Source: Phycisphaerales bacterium
GTDB lineage: Bacteria; Planctomycetota; Phycisphaerae; Phycisphaerales; UBA1924
Reading direction: 5' to 3'
Assembly: GCA_007124345.1 (NCBI GenBank)
Contig: SLFH01000348.1
Coordinates: 1-16,530, forward strand
Length of the DNA: 16,530 bases
The notes under the pieces are model-generated. The model was not told the DNA's origin, ran no database searches, and saw only the letters and a program-made list of their open reading frames with translations. Of the stretch, positions 1-8,091 are shown piece after piece. The translations under genes and the position numbers were made by a program. Each line of letters opens with the position of its first letter. Positions within the stretch are counted from its first letter, which is position 1.

Positions 1-612
1 ACCCCAGAGACCATCGCCGAGGCCACCGGCGCGGGCATCACAGAAGTGCTCGACTCGGGCAAGACCCGCTACGCCGCCCTCAGCACCACCATCAGGCTCA
101 CCCCCGCCGGCGGCTACGAGGTCCTCTCCGAGGGCGCGATCGACGGGCAGACCGTCGACCGCAGGCTCTCTCGCAAGATCCTCTTCGTTTGTACGGGCAA
201 CACATGCAGAAGCCCCATGGCCGAGGCGATCGCCAAGCACCTGCTCGAAGAGCTGCACGACCCGATCCCCACGCGCGTGCTCTCGGCCGGGGCCTCCAGC
301 GCCGGGGGCTCGGGCCCCTCGCCAGAGGCTGTCGAGGCCATGGAGGCGATGGGGCTCGACCTGACCGACCACCGCTCGCGCGGCCTCTCGAAAGAACTCA
401 TCGCCGAGGCCGACATCATCTACGCGATGACCGAGGGCCACCTCCGGGCCGTGCTCGCCATCGAACCGACCGCCGCCGATCGCGCCTTCGTCCTCGACCC
501 CGAGGGCGCCGATGTCCCCGACCCGATCGGGATGCCGCTCAGCGCCTACCAAGAGACCGCAGACCGTCTCCGCGACCTGATCGCCAAGAGGTTCAAGGAT
601 CTTCAGCCATGA
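1..612 (+). CDS. TsaC/Sua5-type threonylcarbamoyl-AMP synthase (C-terminal end) fused to low-molecular-weight protein phosphatase; 5' truncated
   Basis: The frame is open from base 1, so the protein begins upstream of the window; 203 residues are visible. Residues 1-47 resemble the end of the YrdC/Sua5 fold, which makes threonylcarbamoyl-AMP for tRNA t6A: the LDSGKTRY...STT...LSEGAI pattern corresponds to the family's 'dGG...STvVd...lR.GAi' ending. From about residue 59 a complete LMW-PTP domain follows. It has the P-loop CTGNTCRS (nucleophile C64, R70; CX5R) and a VPDPIG loop whose Asp (D174) is the expected general acid. The loop carries Thr (T68) where classic LMW-PTPs have Ile; in Bacillus YwlE that Thr marks protein-arginine phosphatases (known from the family), so phosphoarginine is a possible substrate (inference). 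rpiB follows with an ATGA overlap. The internal GTG at 46 is not the start, because homology continues upstream. Fusion is certain in this frame; substrate is not. Confidence 0.9.
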   Translation, partial: TPETIAEATGAGITEVLDSGKTRYAALSTTIRLTPAGGYEVLSEGAIDGQTVDRRLSRKILFVCTGNTCRSPMAEAIAKHLLEELHDPIPTRVLSAGASSAGGSGPSPEAVEAMEAMGLDLTDHRSRGLSKELIAEADIIYAMTEGHLRAVLAIEPTAADRAFVLDPEGADVPDPIGMPLSAYQETADRLRDLIAKRFKDLQP

Positions 613-1073
613 CCATCGCCATCGGCTCCGACCACCGCGGCCTCGAAGCCGCCCGCAAAATCGCCGAGCACATCAGGGCCGGGGGCCGGGAGGTCCGCAT
701 GATGGGCCCCTGCGACGAATCCCCCTGCGACTACCCCGAGCGAGCCGCCGAGGTCGCCGGCGCCGTCGCATCGGGCGAGGCCGAGCTGGGCATCCTGCTC
801 TGCGGCACCGGCATCGGCATGTCGATCGCCGCCAACAAGGTCAGGGGTGTCCGCGCCGCCGTCGTCCACGACGAGCTGACCGCAGAGCTCAGCCGAAGCC
901 ACAACGACGCCAATGTCCTCTGCCTCTCGGCCGACCTGATGGGCGAGCAGGCGCTCCGCCAGATCGTCGATCGCTGGCTCGCCACCGGCTTCGAGGGGGG
1001 CAGGCACGCCCGGCGCGTCCGCAAGATCGCCGCCATCGAGCAGGGCGAAGACCCCGCCGCGGTCCCCGACTGA
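609..1073 (+). CDS. rpiB: Ribose-5-phosphate isomerase B (RpiB/LacAB family)
   Basis: The predicted protein of 154 residues matches the usual length of RpiB, the cytosolic enzyme interconverting ribose 5-phosphate and ribulose 5-phosphate in the pentose phosphate pathway. Visible motifs are GSDHRG (6-11) near the N-terminus, DYPE (41-44), the active-site loop CGTGIG (65-70, with the expected catalytic Cys65), the helix SIAANKVRGVRAA and the SHNDANVL strand (His98). The start codon overlaps the stop of the upstream fusion gene (ATGA), and AAGGA at about 595-599 in the end of that gene can serve as ribosome binding site, so the two are translationally coupled. The order TsaC, LMW phosphatase, RpiB matches the ywlC-ywlE-ywlF cluster of Bacillus (from memory), supporting the calls on both genes. 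Confidence 0.95.
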   Translation: MTIAIGSDHRGLEAARKIAEHIRAGGREVRMMGPCDESPCDYPERAAEVAGAVASGEAELGILLCGTGIGMSIAANKVRGVRAAVVHDELTAELSRSHNDANVLCLSADLMGEQALRQIVDRWLATGFEGGRHARRVRKIAAIEQGEDPAAVPD

Positions 1074-1080
1074 GACCCGC

Positions 1081-1086
1081 TACTGT
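1081..1086 (+). promoter_or_regulatory. Putative -10 box (TACTGT) of the signal peptidase gene
   Basis: TACTGT ends 9 nt before the ATG at 1096, within the 22-bp gap after rpiB. No Shine-Dalgarno sequence is seen in the gap, so a near-leaderless transcript is plausible. The gene may also be read from upstream. Confidence 0.4.
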
Positions 1087-1095
1087 GTGCCTCCC

Positions 1096-2793
1096 ATGAC
1101 CCCGACCGGGACCGACAGCCCATCCTCCGCGCGCCCCCGCCCCAGCGCGTCGGCCAGCACCCGCGAAACCCTCACCTCGCTGGTGATCGCCTTCGCCATG
1201 GCCTTCATCTTCAGGGGCTTCGTGCTCGAGGCGTTCATCATCCCCACCGGCTCGATGGCCCCGACGCTGCTCGGCGCACACATGAAGTTCCGCTCGCCCC
1301 AGACAGGCACGGACTTCGATGTCGGCCCCTGGTTCTACTTCAACGACCAGGAACACCTCCCGCCCCTGCCCGTCCAGGGCTCGCCCCAGCACCCCGTCAT
1401 CGTCCACGACCCCATGAGCGGCCCGCCCCCCGCGCCGGGGCGTTCTCGCAGTGGCATCACCAGCCAGCATGTCAGCGTCCCCCGCGAGGCCGGCGACCGC
1501 ATCTTCGTCCTCAAGTATGTCGAGCCGATCTACCGCCCCCAACGCTTTGATGTCTCGGTCTTCAAGAACCCCACACAGCCCGAGGAAAACTACATCAAGA
1601 GGCTCCTGGGCCTCCCGGGCGAGCAGGTCGCGCTCGTCGATGGCGATGTCTTCTTCCGCGACGCGGCCCAGGCCTCGAACGCAGACAACCCCTGGTCCGG
1701 CCCCGGCTGGCAGATCGCCCGCAAGCCCAGGCGCATGCAGCGCGACCTCTGGTACACGCTCTTCGACAGCGCCCACGCCCCGCACACCCATGTCGCCGAC
1801 TACCGCTCGCCTTGGCGGGCCTCGTCGAACAGGTCCGAATGGACCATCGGCCGCACCCGCGTCTACCGCTACGAGGGCGACGCGCCGACCGCCATCTTCT
1901 GGGACACAGACAACTGGCCGATCGACGACTACCTCGCGTACAACCAAACCCGCCAGCTCATGACCCGCGGAGGCGCTCCGCCCCGCTTCCCCGTCTCGGA
2001 CCTGCGGATGCGCCTCGGTGTCGGCTTCGAGCGTGAGGGGGGCGAGGTCCGCGCCAAGCTGACGGCAAGAGGCCACGAGTTCGCCGCCGACATCACCCAA
2101 GACCGCGCCCGCCTGCTCATGCGCCCCGAGGGCGAGGCGGACTGGATCACCCTCGACAGCGCCGAGCTCTCATCCCCCCTCCGCCCCGGACGCGTCACCA
2201 ACATCGAGTTCTGGCATGTCGACCAGACGCTCTGGCTCTTCATCGACGGGCGCAAGGTCGCCGGCGGCAAGGACCGCGGCGCCTACCACTGGAACCCCTC
2301 AGAACGCATCGCCTTTGTCACCGGCCGACGCCTCGACGACCTCCTCGCCGACGCGGGCAACCCCTTCACAAGATCGGTCAACGGGCGGATGGCCAACTAC
2401 CGCGAGGCCCAGCCCTCGTGGGAGTTCTCGGGCGGGCCCTTCACCCTCCACCGCGTCGCGCTCGACCGCGACCTCTACTTCCGCGCCGCCGACTACCAGT
2501 CTTCCAACCACTCGATGGCCGGCGAGCCCGCCCTCGCGACCCACCCCGCCAACACGCCGACGCTCGGCCCCGACCAGTTCTTCGTCGCCGGCGACAACTC
2601 CGCCGCCAGCCTCGACGGACGCCTCTGGGACGAGGCCGACGCCTGGCTCCTCGACGCTTTCCCCCACGCCGGCGTCGGCGTCGTCCCGCGCGAGGTCATG
2701 ATCGGCAAGGCCTTCTTCGTCTACTTCCCCTCGCTCCAAAGCCGCGGCGGCGTCCCCGTCCCCGACGCCGGACGCATGCGCTTCATCCGCTGA
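1096..2793 (+). CDS. lepB: Signal peptidase I (S26A) with a ~300-residue insertion
   Basis: This is a membrane-anchored type I signal peptidase that removes signal peptides on the outer face of the cytoplasmic membrane. From the ATG at 1096 the protein is 565 residues; a GTG at 1087 is the alternative start. One transmembrane helix (about 25-48) leads into the nucleophile box IIPTGSMAPTLLG (Ser53). The general-base box ENYIKRLLGLPGE holds Lys168, and the conserved C-terminal box FFVAGDNSAASLDGR begins near residue 496. Typical bacterial enzymes are far shorter. Here about 300 residues separate the Lys box from the last box; part of this insert (GRVTNIEFWHVDQTLWLFIDG) looks like a concanavalin/LamG-type beta-sandwich (weak inference). 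Long S26 peptidases are, from memory, common in planctomycetes. Its 3' end overlaps the convergent gene by 11 bp. Confidence 0.93.
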   Translation: MTPTGTDSPSSARPRPSASASTRETLTSLVIAFAMAFIFRGFVLEAFIIPTGSMAPTLLGAHMKFRSPQTGTDFDVGPWFYFNDQEHLPPLPVQGSPQHPVIVHDPMSGPPPAPGRSRSGITSQHVSVPREAGDRIFVLKYVEPIYRPQRFDVSVFKNPTQPEENYIKRLLGLPGEQVALVDGDVFFRDAAQASNADNPWSGPGWQIARKPRRMQRDLWYTLFDSAHAPHTHVADYRSPWRASSNRSEWTIGRTRVYRYEGDAPTAIFWDTDNWPIDDYLAYNQTRQLMTRGGAPPRFPVSDLRMRLGVGFEREGGEVRAKLTARGHEFAADITQDRARLLMRPEGEADWITLDSAELSSPLRPGRVTNIEFWHVDQTLWLFIDGRKVAGGKDRGAYHWNPSERIAFVTGRRLDDLLADAGNPFTRSVNGRMANYREAQPSWEFSGGPFTLHRVALDRDLYFRAADYQSSNHSMAGEPALATHPANTPTLGPDQFFVAGDNSAASLDGRLWDEADAWLLDAFPHAGVGVVPREVMIGKAFFVYFPSLQSRGGVPVPDAGRMRFIR

Positions 2794-5700
2794 GCCCGCC
2801 GAGCGGCGCCGGCAGCACGATCACCCCGAGCCTCGTCTCGACCAGCAGCACGCCCTCGAGCACGCCCATGCGCTCGGCTTCGTCGTCGTCACGCAGCATC
2901 AACGCCGTCGGGCTCGACACAAACCGCCCGCTCGCGTCGGCAAGACGCACGCGGCTGGCCGAGCCGACACGAGCCCGACGCTCGACCAGCACGAACAGTT
3001 CCGCCGCAACGCCCGGCATCGCGAACGAGTCGACCGCCCCCGAGCCCGAGACCGCGTCTCTCCCCGCGACCGCTCCCCGCTCGTCGAGCAGCAGCACGCC
3101 GCTGGCGGACACAAACGCGTCACGCCCGTCGATCGAGACCAGCTCCGTCGGCCCCGACGAGATCAGCGCCGCATCGGTCTCGAGCCGCGACACGCGCTCG
3201 CCCGTCTCGGCCTCGATCAGCGACAGCCCGCGATCGGGCGTGAGCACCGCGACGCTTCCCCCCGTCAGCCACGCGTCGACGCTCCCCGCCGAGGAGCCGC
3301 CGGCGTGCGCCCAGAGGCGCTCACCTCTGGTCAGGTCGAACGCCGCCACCCGGTCCTCAAGGCCCACGATCAGCACGCGCGAGTCGGTCAGACGCAGCCA
3401 CCGCATCCCGCCCGGGACCAGCTCCGACTCTGTCAGCGTCGCGACCCGTTCCCCGCTCCGTTCGTCGACGACCGCGACCCCCGTCGATGCGTTCAGCGAA
3501 ATGTCCTGCGTCCCGATCGCCACCACGCCCGACCCCGCGATCAGCGTGTGCACGAGCGTCTCGCCCCGCGCGCGCCGCCAGAGCGTGCGCCCTGTCTCGA
3601 AATCGATCGCCACCGTGTCGCCGGCGCGCCGGGCCAGAACAAGCGTCCGGTCCGTCGAAGCCGCCACCAGATCGTCCGGGCGCACCTCGCCGACCAGCCT
3701 CAGGCTGACGCGGGTCTCCCCGGTACGCTCCAGCAACGCGTCGACCGAGAGCGACCAGACCTCGCGCCCGGTTTCGGCGTCCAGACGCACCAGCCGCTGC
3801 TCATCTTCGGCGGTCTCGTAGACGATCACGCCCTCCCGGTCGGCCCTGAGCACGCTCGAATCCGGCCCGGCCGGACGCGACCAGCGCTCGCGGATCCGCG
3901 CCGCCTCGCCCTCGTCGGGCTCGACAAGCGTCAGCGAATCTTTGCGCCTGAGCACGATGTACCCCGGGGCGACGGGGGCGCCGGAGGTCAGCATCGGCGG
4001 CGCGATCGACGCGCCCTCGAAGGTCGCCGAAGGACGTCCGATCTCTCGCCCGATCCGCGGGCGCCAAGCAAGGTCGCTCAGCACCTCGGTGACGCGGCTT
4101 CGCAGCGCCTCCGCGTCGATCGGCTCGCCGCCGGCCGTCAGCGTGGCGTCGGGGAACGAACGCGCGGCCCGGTCGAGCACCCTCGCCGCGGCCTGAGGGC
4201 GACGCTGATCGATCAGCGACCGGGCCAGCCTGCCCGTGACCTCCCCCGCGATCTCCATGTCCACCCGCATGCCCGCCGCCGATCGCTCGACCATCGCGTC
4301 CATCGACGCGAGCAGGGCCCGCTCGGCCTCGTGGTCCCGCTCCGCCAGCCGCGAGGCCCGGAGCCACAACCCCGGCGAGACCGAAGAAGCGGGGAACCTC
4401 GACGCCAGCTCCAACAGCGCCGCGGCATCGGCGTCCTCGCCCAGCGCCTCTGCCCTTCGCGCCGCCTCTCGCTCGTACGGCTCGTACAGCCCGCCCCCCG
4501 ACGCCCGGAGCACCCGCCGGATGCGACGGGTGGTCTCCATGTCAGCACGCAGCACCGCGCCCGGCCCCCGCCAGTTCGACGACGCGAGTTCGGTGTCGGC
4601 CAAAATCCCCTGGTACACCTCCAGCGCACCGCCCGCGTCGCCGGACGACTCGGCGAGCGATCCCTTCACCAGCAGGCCCGAGACCCGTTCTTCAGGCGTC
4701 GAGGCGAGTTGGAGCAGGTGGCCGATCAGCCCGGCCCGCACCTCAAGCTCGAGCGCCGCCCGCTCCGCCCGGCGCCCGGTCGGCTCGAGCATTTCCAAGA
4801 CCGCCCGGAAGCCGCGCCGGCGGACTTCCTTCGCCTCTTCAGAGTTCTCTTGGGCCAGGCGTTCGATCAACTCCGCCACAGCGCCCTCGATCAGTCCGCT
4901 GCGCCCTGCGAGGTACGCCAGCTCCGCGAGCGTCAGGGCGGGCTCGGGGTCTTCTCGGTTGCTCTGCAGGCGAGCAGCGAGCGTCCGCTGGGCCGTCTCC
5001 CACACCAGGTAGCTGTGCAGGCGTTCGGCCGACGAAACCAGCACCTGCCCCTCGGCCGCGAGGATCACGCCACCCCGATCCAGCTCGATGCGCTCCAGAC
5101 GCCTTGGGTCGCTCGGATCAACGACACCCATCCCCGTTGACATGGGCAAGAGCAGACGCTCCCCGTCGGACAGCGGGCGGCCACTCAGCCCGTCGAGCGA
5201 GACCTGCGGGCCGTCCACGACCTTGGTCGGGTCCGGGTCGTCGGCGTGGAGGAAGCGCACGCCCTGATTGCCCAACAGCGCGATCCAGTCGCCCACCGCC
5301 AGCGCCATCGCGGGCGAGCTCAGGCGGACCGCGTCGATCTCGTGGTGCAGCTCGCCCGTCTTGGGGTCGAGCAGCAGGATCCAGCCCGCATCGCCGGACA
5401 GAACCACCAACCGGCCGCCCACAAACTCAGGGGAAGGAGCGAGCGCCGGACGGAGGTCGGGCGTCATCCCGTACGCCTCGACCGTTCGCCTGCGGACCCA
5501 GCGCACGCGCCCCGTCGCGGTCTCGATCGCGCTGATCAGCCCGAAGCTGTCGGAGCGGTAGACCACCCCGTCCTCGACGCGCTGGATCGTCGGACGCACG
5601 GGCGCGGCGCTCCAGCCGACCGACCCCGCCGTCCCGATCAGGCGCGACCAGCGCACCTCACCGGTCGACGCGTCAAGACCGAAAAGCCGGTACGACCACA

Positions 5701-6940
5701 GCCGCCGATCGTCCGGGCGGATCTGCGCCGCAAAGACCACCGTCCCCTCGTGGTGACGCACGATCCCGTCGGACTCCGCCCCGGCGAACTGGTCGAACGC
5801 CTCCATCGGGTGGAAAGACCAGACCACCTCGCCGGTGCGGCGGTCCAGCGCCTTGACGACGTCGGGCCGGTCGGCCTCGAAAGCCGGGCCGTGCCCGGTC
5901 GTTGTGAACACCAGCCCGTCCCCGACCGCGACCGATCGCGGCTGCACCGGGCGCTCGGTCCTGCGCCGGAAGCGGTCGGGCGTGCTCGTCCCGCGCGGGC
6001 TCGCCCTGGCGATCTCCGTCGCCCAGCGGTGCGAGAGCGTGAAACGGTCCAGTGAGACCACCCGCACGCCGTCGCTGATGAACAGGTCGTCGCCCACAAG
6101 GGCCGGCAGCGCCCACGGCCCCGACGCCATCGTGTCGATGCCCACCGCGGGCGAATCGGGATCGATCCGCACCGACTGGATCGGGCGGGCGACGATCTCG
6201 TTCAGATCGATGCGAGGCGAGGCGGTGGTCGGGTCGAGCCGGACCATCTCGACCCCGGGCGGGCCGGAGATCCGTGAACGCTCCTTTTCCTCAAGCCCCG
6301 CCTCGGCCGACCAGCGGTCCGCCGCGTCTCGCACATCCGCGCGATCGGTGTATCTCGACAGCAGCAGCATCAGCCGTGCAGCGTCCGCACCGCCACGCCC
6401 CCGGCGGTCCGGGTGCGGCTCCAGCTGCATCAGCATGAAGCGTGCGGCGTCGAACCTCGCGCTCTCGATGTCGAGCTGGGCCACACGCAGCGCCGCTTCG
6501 TAGCCCGAAGGCGTCAGCAGACGCGTCTGCTCGACCAGTCGCTCGCGACCGGCCTGGAGCTGGCGGGCGGCTTCGGGCTCCTGCGCACGCCGGTACCGCT
6601 CCAGCAGCTCCGGGTTGGCCAGCAGACGCCGGTGCACATGCTCGCGCACGGAGATGTACAGGTCTGCGTCCCCCTCGACCTCCAGCACGCGATCGCCCGA
6701 ATCATCCAGCAGACGCTGCAGCGATCGGACCGCCTCGCCCTCGTTGCCCCCCGCGATCAGGTCCGAGAGCCGGTCTAAGGCGTGGCGGGCCGCCGTCGAG
6801 TCGTCCGCATACACCGGCACCGGCGTCGAACCCCGGGGGTTGATGAACTGGGCGGGCGCCGCGCCGGTCAGGCAGAGCACGAACCCAAGGAACGCCGGGG
6901 CAGCCCCGGCGCAAACGACCCGGTGGCGCTTTCGGACCAT
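2783..6940 (-). CDS. Exported giant PQQ-like beta-propeller protein with central helical repeats
   Basis: The start at 6940 gives 1,385 residues beginning with a signal peptide (MVRKRHR, then a hydrophobic stretch ending LTGAAPA, cleavage near residue 30). The frame stays open 71 codons further upstream to an ATG at 7153, but that stretch is Arg-rich and lies before the signal peptide, so I reject it. Helical TPR-like sequence covers about 50-225. A first propeller spans about 280-640, with repeats such as VVKALDRRTGEVVW, LFGLDASTGEVRW and LISAIETATGRVRW, the PQQ/BamB-type blade signature. A helical region with repeated Ala/Glu/Leu-rich hairpins covers about 650-1000. A second propeller covers about 1035-1380 (LVRLDAETGREVW, VAIDFETGRTLW, VAAFDLTRGERLW). 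No catalytic residues are recognisable; a periplasmic scaffolding or binding role is inference. TATGCT on this strand (6951-6946) ends 5 nt before the ATG and no Shine-Dalgarno is seen. Confidence 0.88.
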   Translation of the reverse strand: MVRKRHRVVCAGAAPAFLGFVLCLTGAAPAQFINPRGSTPVPVYADDSTAARHALDRLSDLIAGGNEGEAVRSLQRLLDDSGDRVLEVEGDADLYISVREHVHRRLLANPELLERYRRAQEPEAARQLQAGRERLVEQTRLLTPSGYEAALRVAQLDIESARFDAARFMLMQLEPHPDRRGRGGADAARLMLLLSRYTDRADVRDAADRWSAEAGLEEKERSRISGPPGVEMVRLDPTTASPRIDLNEIVARPIQSVRIDPDSPAVGIDTMASGPWALPALVGDDLFISDGVRVVSLDRFTLSHRWATEIARASPRGTSTPDRFRRRTERPVQPRSVAVGDGLVFTTTGHGPAFEADRPDVVKALDRRTGEVVWSFHPMEAFDQFAGAESDGIVRHHEGTVVFAAQIRPDDRRLWSYRLFGLDASTGEVRWSRLIGTAGSVGWSAAPVRPTIQRVEDGVVYRSDSFGLISAIETATGRVRWVRRRTVEAYGMTPDLRPALAPSPEFVGGRLVVLSGDAGWILLLDPKTGELHHEIDAVRLSSPAMALAVGDWIALLGNQGVRFLHADDPDPTKVVDGPQVSLDGLSGRPLSDGERLLLPMSTGMGVVDPSDPRRLERIELDRGGVILAAEGQVLVSSAERLHSYLVWETAQRTLAARLQSNREDPEPALTLAELAYLAGRSGLIEGAVAELIERLAQENSEEAKEVRRRGFRAVLEMLEPTGRRAERAALELEVRAGLIGHLLQLASTPEERVSGLLVKGSLAESSGDAGGALEVYQGILADTELASSNWRGPGAVLRADMETTRRIRRVLRASGGGLYEPYEREAARRAEALGEDADAAALLELASRFPASSVSPGLWLRASRLAERDHEAERALLASMDAMVERSAAGMRVDMEIAGEVTGRLARSLIDQRRPQAAARVLDRAARSFPDATLTAGGEPIDAEALRSRVTEVLSDLAWRPRIGREIGRPSATFEGASIAPPMLTSGAPVAPGYIVLRRKDSLTLVEPDEGEAARIRERWSRPAGPDSSVLRADREGVIVYETAEDEQRLVRLDAETGREVWSLSVDALLERTGETRVSLRLVGEVRPDDLVAASTDRTLVLARRAGDTVAIDFETGRTLWRRARGETLVHTLIAGSGVVAIGTQDISLNASTGVAVVDERSGERVATLTESELVPGGMRWLRLTDSRVLIVGLEDRVAAFDLTRGERLWAHAGGSSAGSVDAWLTGGSVAVLTPDRGLSLIEAETGERVSRLETDAALISSGPTELVSIDGRDAFVSASGVLLLDERGAVAGRDAVSGSGAVDSFAMPGVAAELFVLVERRARVGSASRVRLADASGRFVSSPTALMLRDDDEAERMGVLEGVLLVETRLGVIVLPAPLGGLSG

Positions 6941-6945
6941 GCCTG

Positions 6946-6951
6946 AGCATA
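6946..6951 (-). promoter_or_regulatory. Putative -10 box (TATGCT) of the beta-propeller gene
   Basis: TATGCT is followed by only 5 nt before the ATG at 6940. That spacing would place transcription initiation at or next to the start codon, as in leaderless mRNAs. No convincing -35 hexamer is visible. Confidence 0.45.
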
Positions 6952-7047
6952 CCCGCATCGGCACGACCGACCCGACCGGAACGCGGGGGATCCGCACATC
7001 GCGTTCGGAGCGACAGATCCGGCTTCGCGGGGCCGATCCCCGCCCAG

Positions 7048-7575
7048 ATGCTCGCGATCCCACGGCCCAGCCCGACTTTGAGGCGCCCGCTCGGGCGGGG
7101 GGCCGATCGGCTCTCCGCCTTGTCGGGAGCCGCGTCGCCGGCCGACTTTGCACGAACGCGCCGGGTCGCGATGCTCGTCTTCGCGATCGTCGTGCTCAGC
7201 ATCGCGGACCTCTACCTCACCCTGACCTTTCTGCTCAGCACCGGCATGGTCGAGGCAAACCCCGTCGCCCGCTTGGTCATCGAGCAGGGCTCGCCATGGG
7301 TGCTCGGGGTGTGGAAGCTCGCCCTGGTGCTGCTCCCCGCCGCGATCTTCCTCTGCTTCTCCAAGCGGAAGCTCTCCGAGGCCGGGGCGTGGGTCTGCTT
7401 CCTCGCGCTGGGCGCTCTGGCGGTCCAGTGGAAGGTCTACACAGACCGCGTCCACGAGATGACCCCCTACATCTCGATCCTCTACCAGGACGGCCACGGC
7501 GTCGAGCGGCCCGAAGGCTGGGTCTGCATGACCAAGTGGCGCGACGATCGGGCGACGGCCATCGCCCGCCGGTGA
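7048..7575 (+). CDS. Small membrane protein, DUF5658-like
   Basis: From the ATG at 7048 the product is 175 residues; an ATG at 7171, just before the first membrane helix, is an alternative start giving 134 residues. Three hydrophobic segments are visible: about 42-64, 84-105 and 112-130. The first helix contains ADLYLT and is followed by GMVEANP (66-72), a combination I associate with DUF5658-type proteins (a D..xT helix, then an E-a-NP turn and a conserved Lys in helix 2, here the WK at 89-90). Function is unknown. The C-terminal tail after about residue 131 is soluble and ends basic. No ribosome binding site or TAnnnT box is clear for either start. The gene is divergent from the beta-propeller gene and ends 14 bp before a lipoprotein gene. 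Confidence 0.75.
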   Translation: MLAIPRPSPTLRRPLGRGADRLSALSGAASPADFARTRRVAMLVFAIVVLSIADLYLTLTFLLSTGMVEANPVARLVIEQGSPWVLGVWKLALVLLPAAIFLCFSKRKLSEAGAWVCFLALGALAVQWKVYTDRVHEMTPYISILYQDGHGVERPEGWVCMTKWRDDRATAIARR

Positions 7576-7581
7576 TACGCT
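7576..7581 (+). promoter_or_regulatory. Putative extended -10 box (TGaTACGCT) of the lipoprotein gene
   Basis: TACGCT is preceded by TG plus one base (7573-7575, the stop codon of the previous gene), giving an extended -10 form. It ends 8 nt before the ATG at 7590; no Shine-Dalgarno is present in between. Confidence 0.45.
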
Positions 7582-7589
7582 CCGGCCAG

Positions 7590-8081
7590 ATGACCGGACA
7601 CCACACACCTCCCAGCAGACGATCCCGGCTCGGAGCCGCGGCGATGCTCATCGCCTTGGCGGTCGGCGCGGGCTGCTCGACCGTCTCCTCCCCACGCCTC
7701 AGCGTCGCCGACGCCTCGCTGGGCGAGGTGACAGACGAAGGCCGCGTCGTCGTCTTCGAGATCGAGGCGGCAAACCGCAACGACCGCGAGCTCCCCCTCC
7801 GCGAGGTCCGCTACCGCTTCTCGCTGGAAGGGCGCGAGGTGTTCCGCGGCGTCCGCTCCTCCGAGGCGTCGGTCCGGCGCTTCGGCACCCAGACCTTCCG
7901 CCTGCCGGTGGTCCTGCGGGCCGAAGACATCGAAGGGCTGCAGGGCCAGGTGCGATATTCCCTGCGGGGCGAGGTGACCTACATCGCGCCGGGCGCGCTG
8001 GCAGCAACACTCTTTGACACCGGCGTCAGCAGGCCCAAGACCTCGTTCAGCGACGAGGGTGTGCTCGACCTGGGCGGCTGA
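7590..8081 (+). CDS. Probable lipoprotein with LEA14/WHy-like domain
   Basis: The predicted product is 163 residues. The N-terminus is basic (SRRSR), followed by a hydrophobic stretch and VGAGCS with Cys29. This fits a lipoprotein signal, although Gly at the -3 position departs from the usual Leu/Val/Ile. The rest is all-beta in character: LSVADASLGEVTDEG, VVVFEIEAANRNDRELPLRE and VRYRFSLEGREVFRG. That pattern resembles the LEA14/WHy domain, with a strand-rich core and an 'N.n..plp...v.y.l...g..v..g' pattern. Such lipoproteins are usually envelope-anchored with no defined enzymatic role; the function here is unknown. The gap to the preceding membrane protein is 14 bp, and the stop codon is only 10 bp from the convergent nif3-family gene, with no obvious terminator between. 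Confidence 0.8.
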   Translation: MTGHHTPPSRRSRLGAAAMLIALAVGAGCSTVSSPRLSVADASLGEVTDEGRVVVFEIEAANRNDRELPLREVRYRFSLEGREVFRGVRSSEASVRRFGTQTFRLPVVLRAEDIEGLQGQVRYSLRGEVTYIAPGALAATLFDTGVSRPKTSFSDEGVLDLGG

Positions 8082-8091
8082 GTCCCCGGGC

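Noticed and set aside
46..48. GTG as start of the first gene
   Set aside because: The same frame continues to base 1 with residues that fit the Sua5/YrdC C-terminus, so the gene is truncated by the window.
889..2100. A 403-codon open frame on the - strand
   Set aside because: It lies opposite rpiB and the signal peptidase gene, both of which have clear catalytic motifs; its translation is low-complexity.
3305..5140. A 611-codon open frame on the + strand
   Set aside because: It is antisense to the beta-propeller gene, is full of Arg/Pro/His from GC-rich third positions, and shows no recognisable domain.
6941..7153. N-terminal extension of the beta-propeller protein to an ATG at 7153
   Set aside because: The extra 71 residues are Arg/Ser/Pro-rich and would bury the signal peptide; a -10-like box sits directly before the ATG at 6940.
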